Assembly (NCBI GenBank): GCA_021805955.1
Contig: JAJZDO010000549.1
Span: forward strand, 1-8,210
Length of the DNA: 8,210 nucleotides
Direction: 5' to 3'
Source: Acidobacteriota bacterium
GTDB taxonomy: Bacteria; Acidobacteriota; Terriglobia; Terriglobales; Acidobacteriaceae
The translations under genes and the position numbers were made by a program. Positions 7,167 to 8,210 of this stretch are shown here, one piece after another (within the stretch, counting starts at the first letter, position 1; each line of letters starts with the position of its first letter). The notes below the pieces were generated by a model that had not been told where the DNA came from, did not search any database, and saw only the letters and a list, made by a program, of their open reading frames with translations.

Positions 7167-8210
7167 TGCCTTCCCTCGTCTCTCCGCTGCCAACTGCGGC
7201 GTTCTCTTCAATTTCAGCCTGCGCAAACGGATGAGGCGCGTGAATCTCCGCCTGATCGACGTTCAGCGTGCGGTTGGCGGCTTCCATAGTTTTCCCGCGC
7301 ATGGCCTGCGAGACGGCCTGATCCATCATCAGCTCTGCGAAGCGCCGCGTCGCCTGATCGAGTGCCGTGGTGGCTTCGCGAATCGCCTTCAGATCGCTGC
7401 CAGGCTGCACGGCGATAAGCCGATCACGCGCAGCAAAGATTGCAGCCCGCTCGGCGTCTGTCAGTCGCTGCCAGGCTCCATTCTCCGGAGCTTTGGCCAC
7501 CGCGCTCAGAATGGTATCCGCCTCCAGACGTGCCTCGATCAACTGCCGCTCGGCAAAGTCAGACTCGGCATGATCGAACGAGTCCAGGATCATCGCCTCC
7601 ACCTGTTCGTCGGTCAATCCGTAGGTAGGCTTCACTTCGATCTGCGCCTCGGTTCCGGAGCGCTGCTCGCGCGCGGAAACCTGCAGAATTCCGTTGGCGT
7701 CGATGAGGAACTTCACCTCGATGCGCGGCAATCCCGCGGGCATCGGCGGAATACCCTTCAGATCAAAGCGCGCCAGCGAACGGCAGTCCTTCGCCAGTTC
7801 GCGCTCGCCCTGCAGCACATGAATTGCAACGTTGGTCTGTCCTTCGACGCCGGTGGTAAAGTGCTCGGTCGCCGAGGCCGGAATGGTGGAGTTGCGCTGC
7901 AACACGCGCGCCACCACACCGCCCAGCGCCTCAATCCCCAGCGAAAGCGGAGTTACGTCGAGGAGCAGCAACTGATCCGTCGCAGCAGAGTTGCCGGCCA
8001 GAATACTCGCCTGTACTGCCGCACCCACTGCCACCACTTCGTCGGGATTCAGCTCCGTGTGGGGCCGACGTCCGCGCGCGTTCAACTGAAAAATCTCGTC
8101 CACCAGCCGTCGCACCGCCGGAATGCGTGTCGAACCACCCACCAGCACGACCTCGTCGATCTGCTCCGGCCTCACGCCTGCGTCGGACAACGCCTGTCTG
8201 CACGGACCGG
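7159..8210 (-). CDS. hscA: HscA, Hsp70-type chaperone of iron-sulfur assembly, 5' end outside window
   Basis: The frame is open to the right edge (GPCRQAL at the edge), so about 350 C-terminal residues are present and roughly the first 300 are missing; a TTG at 8190 inside the frame is not the start. The end of the ATPase domain (EVVLVGGSTRIPAVRRLV, then NPDEVVAVGAAVQASIL) leads through the linker LLLLDVTPLSLGIE into the substrate-binding beta domain (FTTGVEGQTNVAIHVLQGER) and the helical lid. ELAKDCRSLARFDLKGIPP and VKPTYGLTDEQVEAMI resemble HscA more than DnaK, and the fdx-iscX neighbours settle it. HscA with HscB releases clusters from IscU in the cytoplasm. The tail runs about 35 residues past the E. 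coli end and is acidic. hscB and other isc genes would be expected beyond the right edge. Confidence 0.93.
   Translation of the reverse strand, partial: GPCRQALSDAGVRPEQIDEVVLVGGSTRIPAVRRLVDEIFQLNARGRRPHTELNPDEVVAVGAAVQASILAGNSAATDQLLLLDVTPLSLGIEALGGVVARVLQRNSTIPASATEHFTTGVEGQTNVAIHVLQGERELAKDCRSLARFDLKGIPPMPAGLPRIEVKFLIDANGILQVSAREQRSGTEAQIEVKPTYGLTDEQVEAMILDSFDHAESDFAERQLIEARLEADTILSAVAKAPENGAWQRLTDAERAAIFAARDRLIAVQPGSDLKAIREATTALDQATRRFAELMMDQAVSQAMRGKTMEAANRTLNVDQAEIHAPHPFAQAEIEENAAVGSGETREGNE

Overview
The window reads as chromosomal DNA from a moderately GC-rich Gram-negative-type bacterium. An Acidobacteriota (Acidobacteriaceae-like) host is my best guess. The reasons are a secreted GH39 glycosidase, a secreted PF04185 phosphoesterase, a YraN protein with a long N-terminal extension, and an IS110 fragment whose N-terminus resembles ones I remember from that phylum. 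The host is an inference, not proven by the sequence.

Layout, left to right. (1) 1-1171, minus strand: 5' part (390 codons) of an exported phosphoesterase/phospholipase C-type gene that runs off the left edge. (2) 1172-2019: about 850 bp without an intact gene. It holds a probable decayed transposase tail (minus strand, near 1227-1400), an AT-rich stretch, and a good sigma70-type promoter at 1931-1959. (3) 2020-3522, plus strand: intact secreted GH39-type glycosidase (beta-xylosidase-like). (4) 3523-4080: a 30-codon relic of an aldo/keto reductase (minus strand), then a structured noncoding stretch (3766-4016, five successive hairpins and repeated 10-mers). This stretch lies directly upstream of the N-terminal fragment of an IS110-type transposase (4081-4209), where a bridge RNA would be expected. 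(5) 4210-5660: a complete IS4-family element with 16-bp perfect terminal inverted repeats and one transposase gene on the minus strand. The transposase is broken near its C-terminus by a +1 shift at a six-base homopolymer. The element interrupts the IS110 relic. (6) 5661-5949: flank with a possible scrap of the IS110 3' end and short repeats. (7) 5950-6522, plus strand: YraN/UPF0102 protein. (8) 6524-8210, minus strand: an hscA-fdx-iscX gene cluster of the ISC iron-sulfur assembly pathway. hscA is cut by the right edge, fdx overlaps hscA by 8 nt, and iscX follows after 10 nt.

The right-hand cluster is housekeeping: HscA is the Hsp70 chaperone for the IscU scaffold, Fdx supplies electrons and IscX modulates the cysteine desulfurase. 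yraN converges on iscX with a single base between the stop codons. The left half is accessory: two secreted catabolic enzymes separated by, and next to, mobile-element debris. I see no convincing new multi-gene system. The most interesting signal is the candidate IS110 bridge-RNA region stranded beside its truncated recombinase, followed by the homopolymer frameshift in the IS4 transposase.
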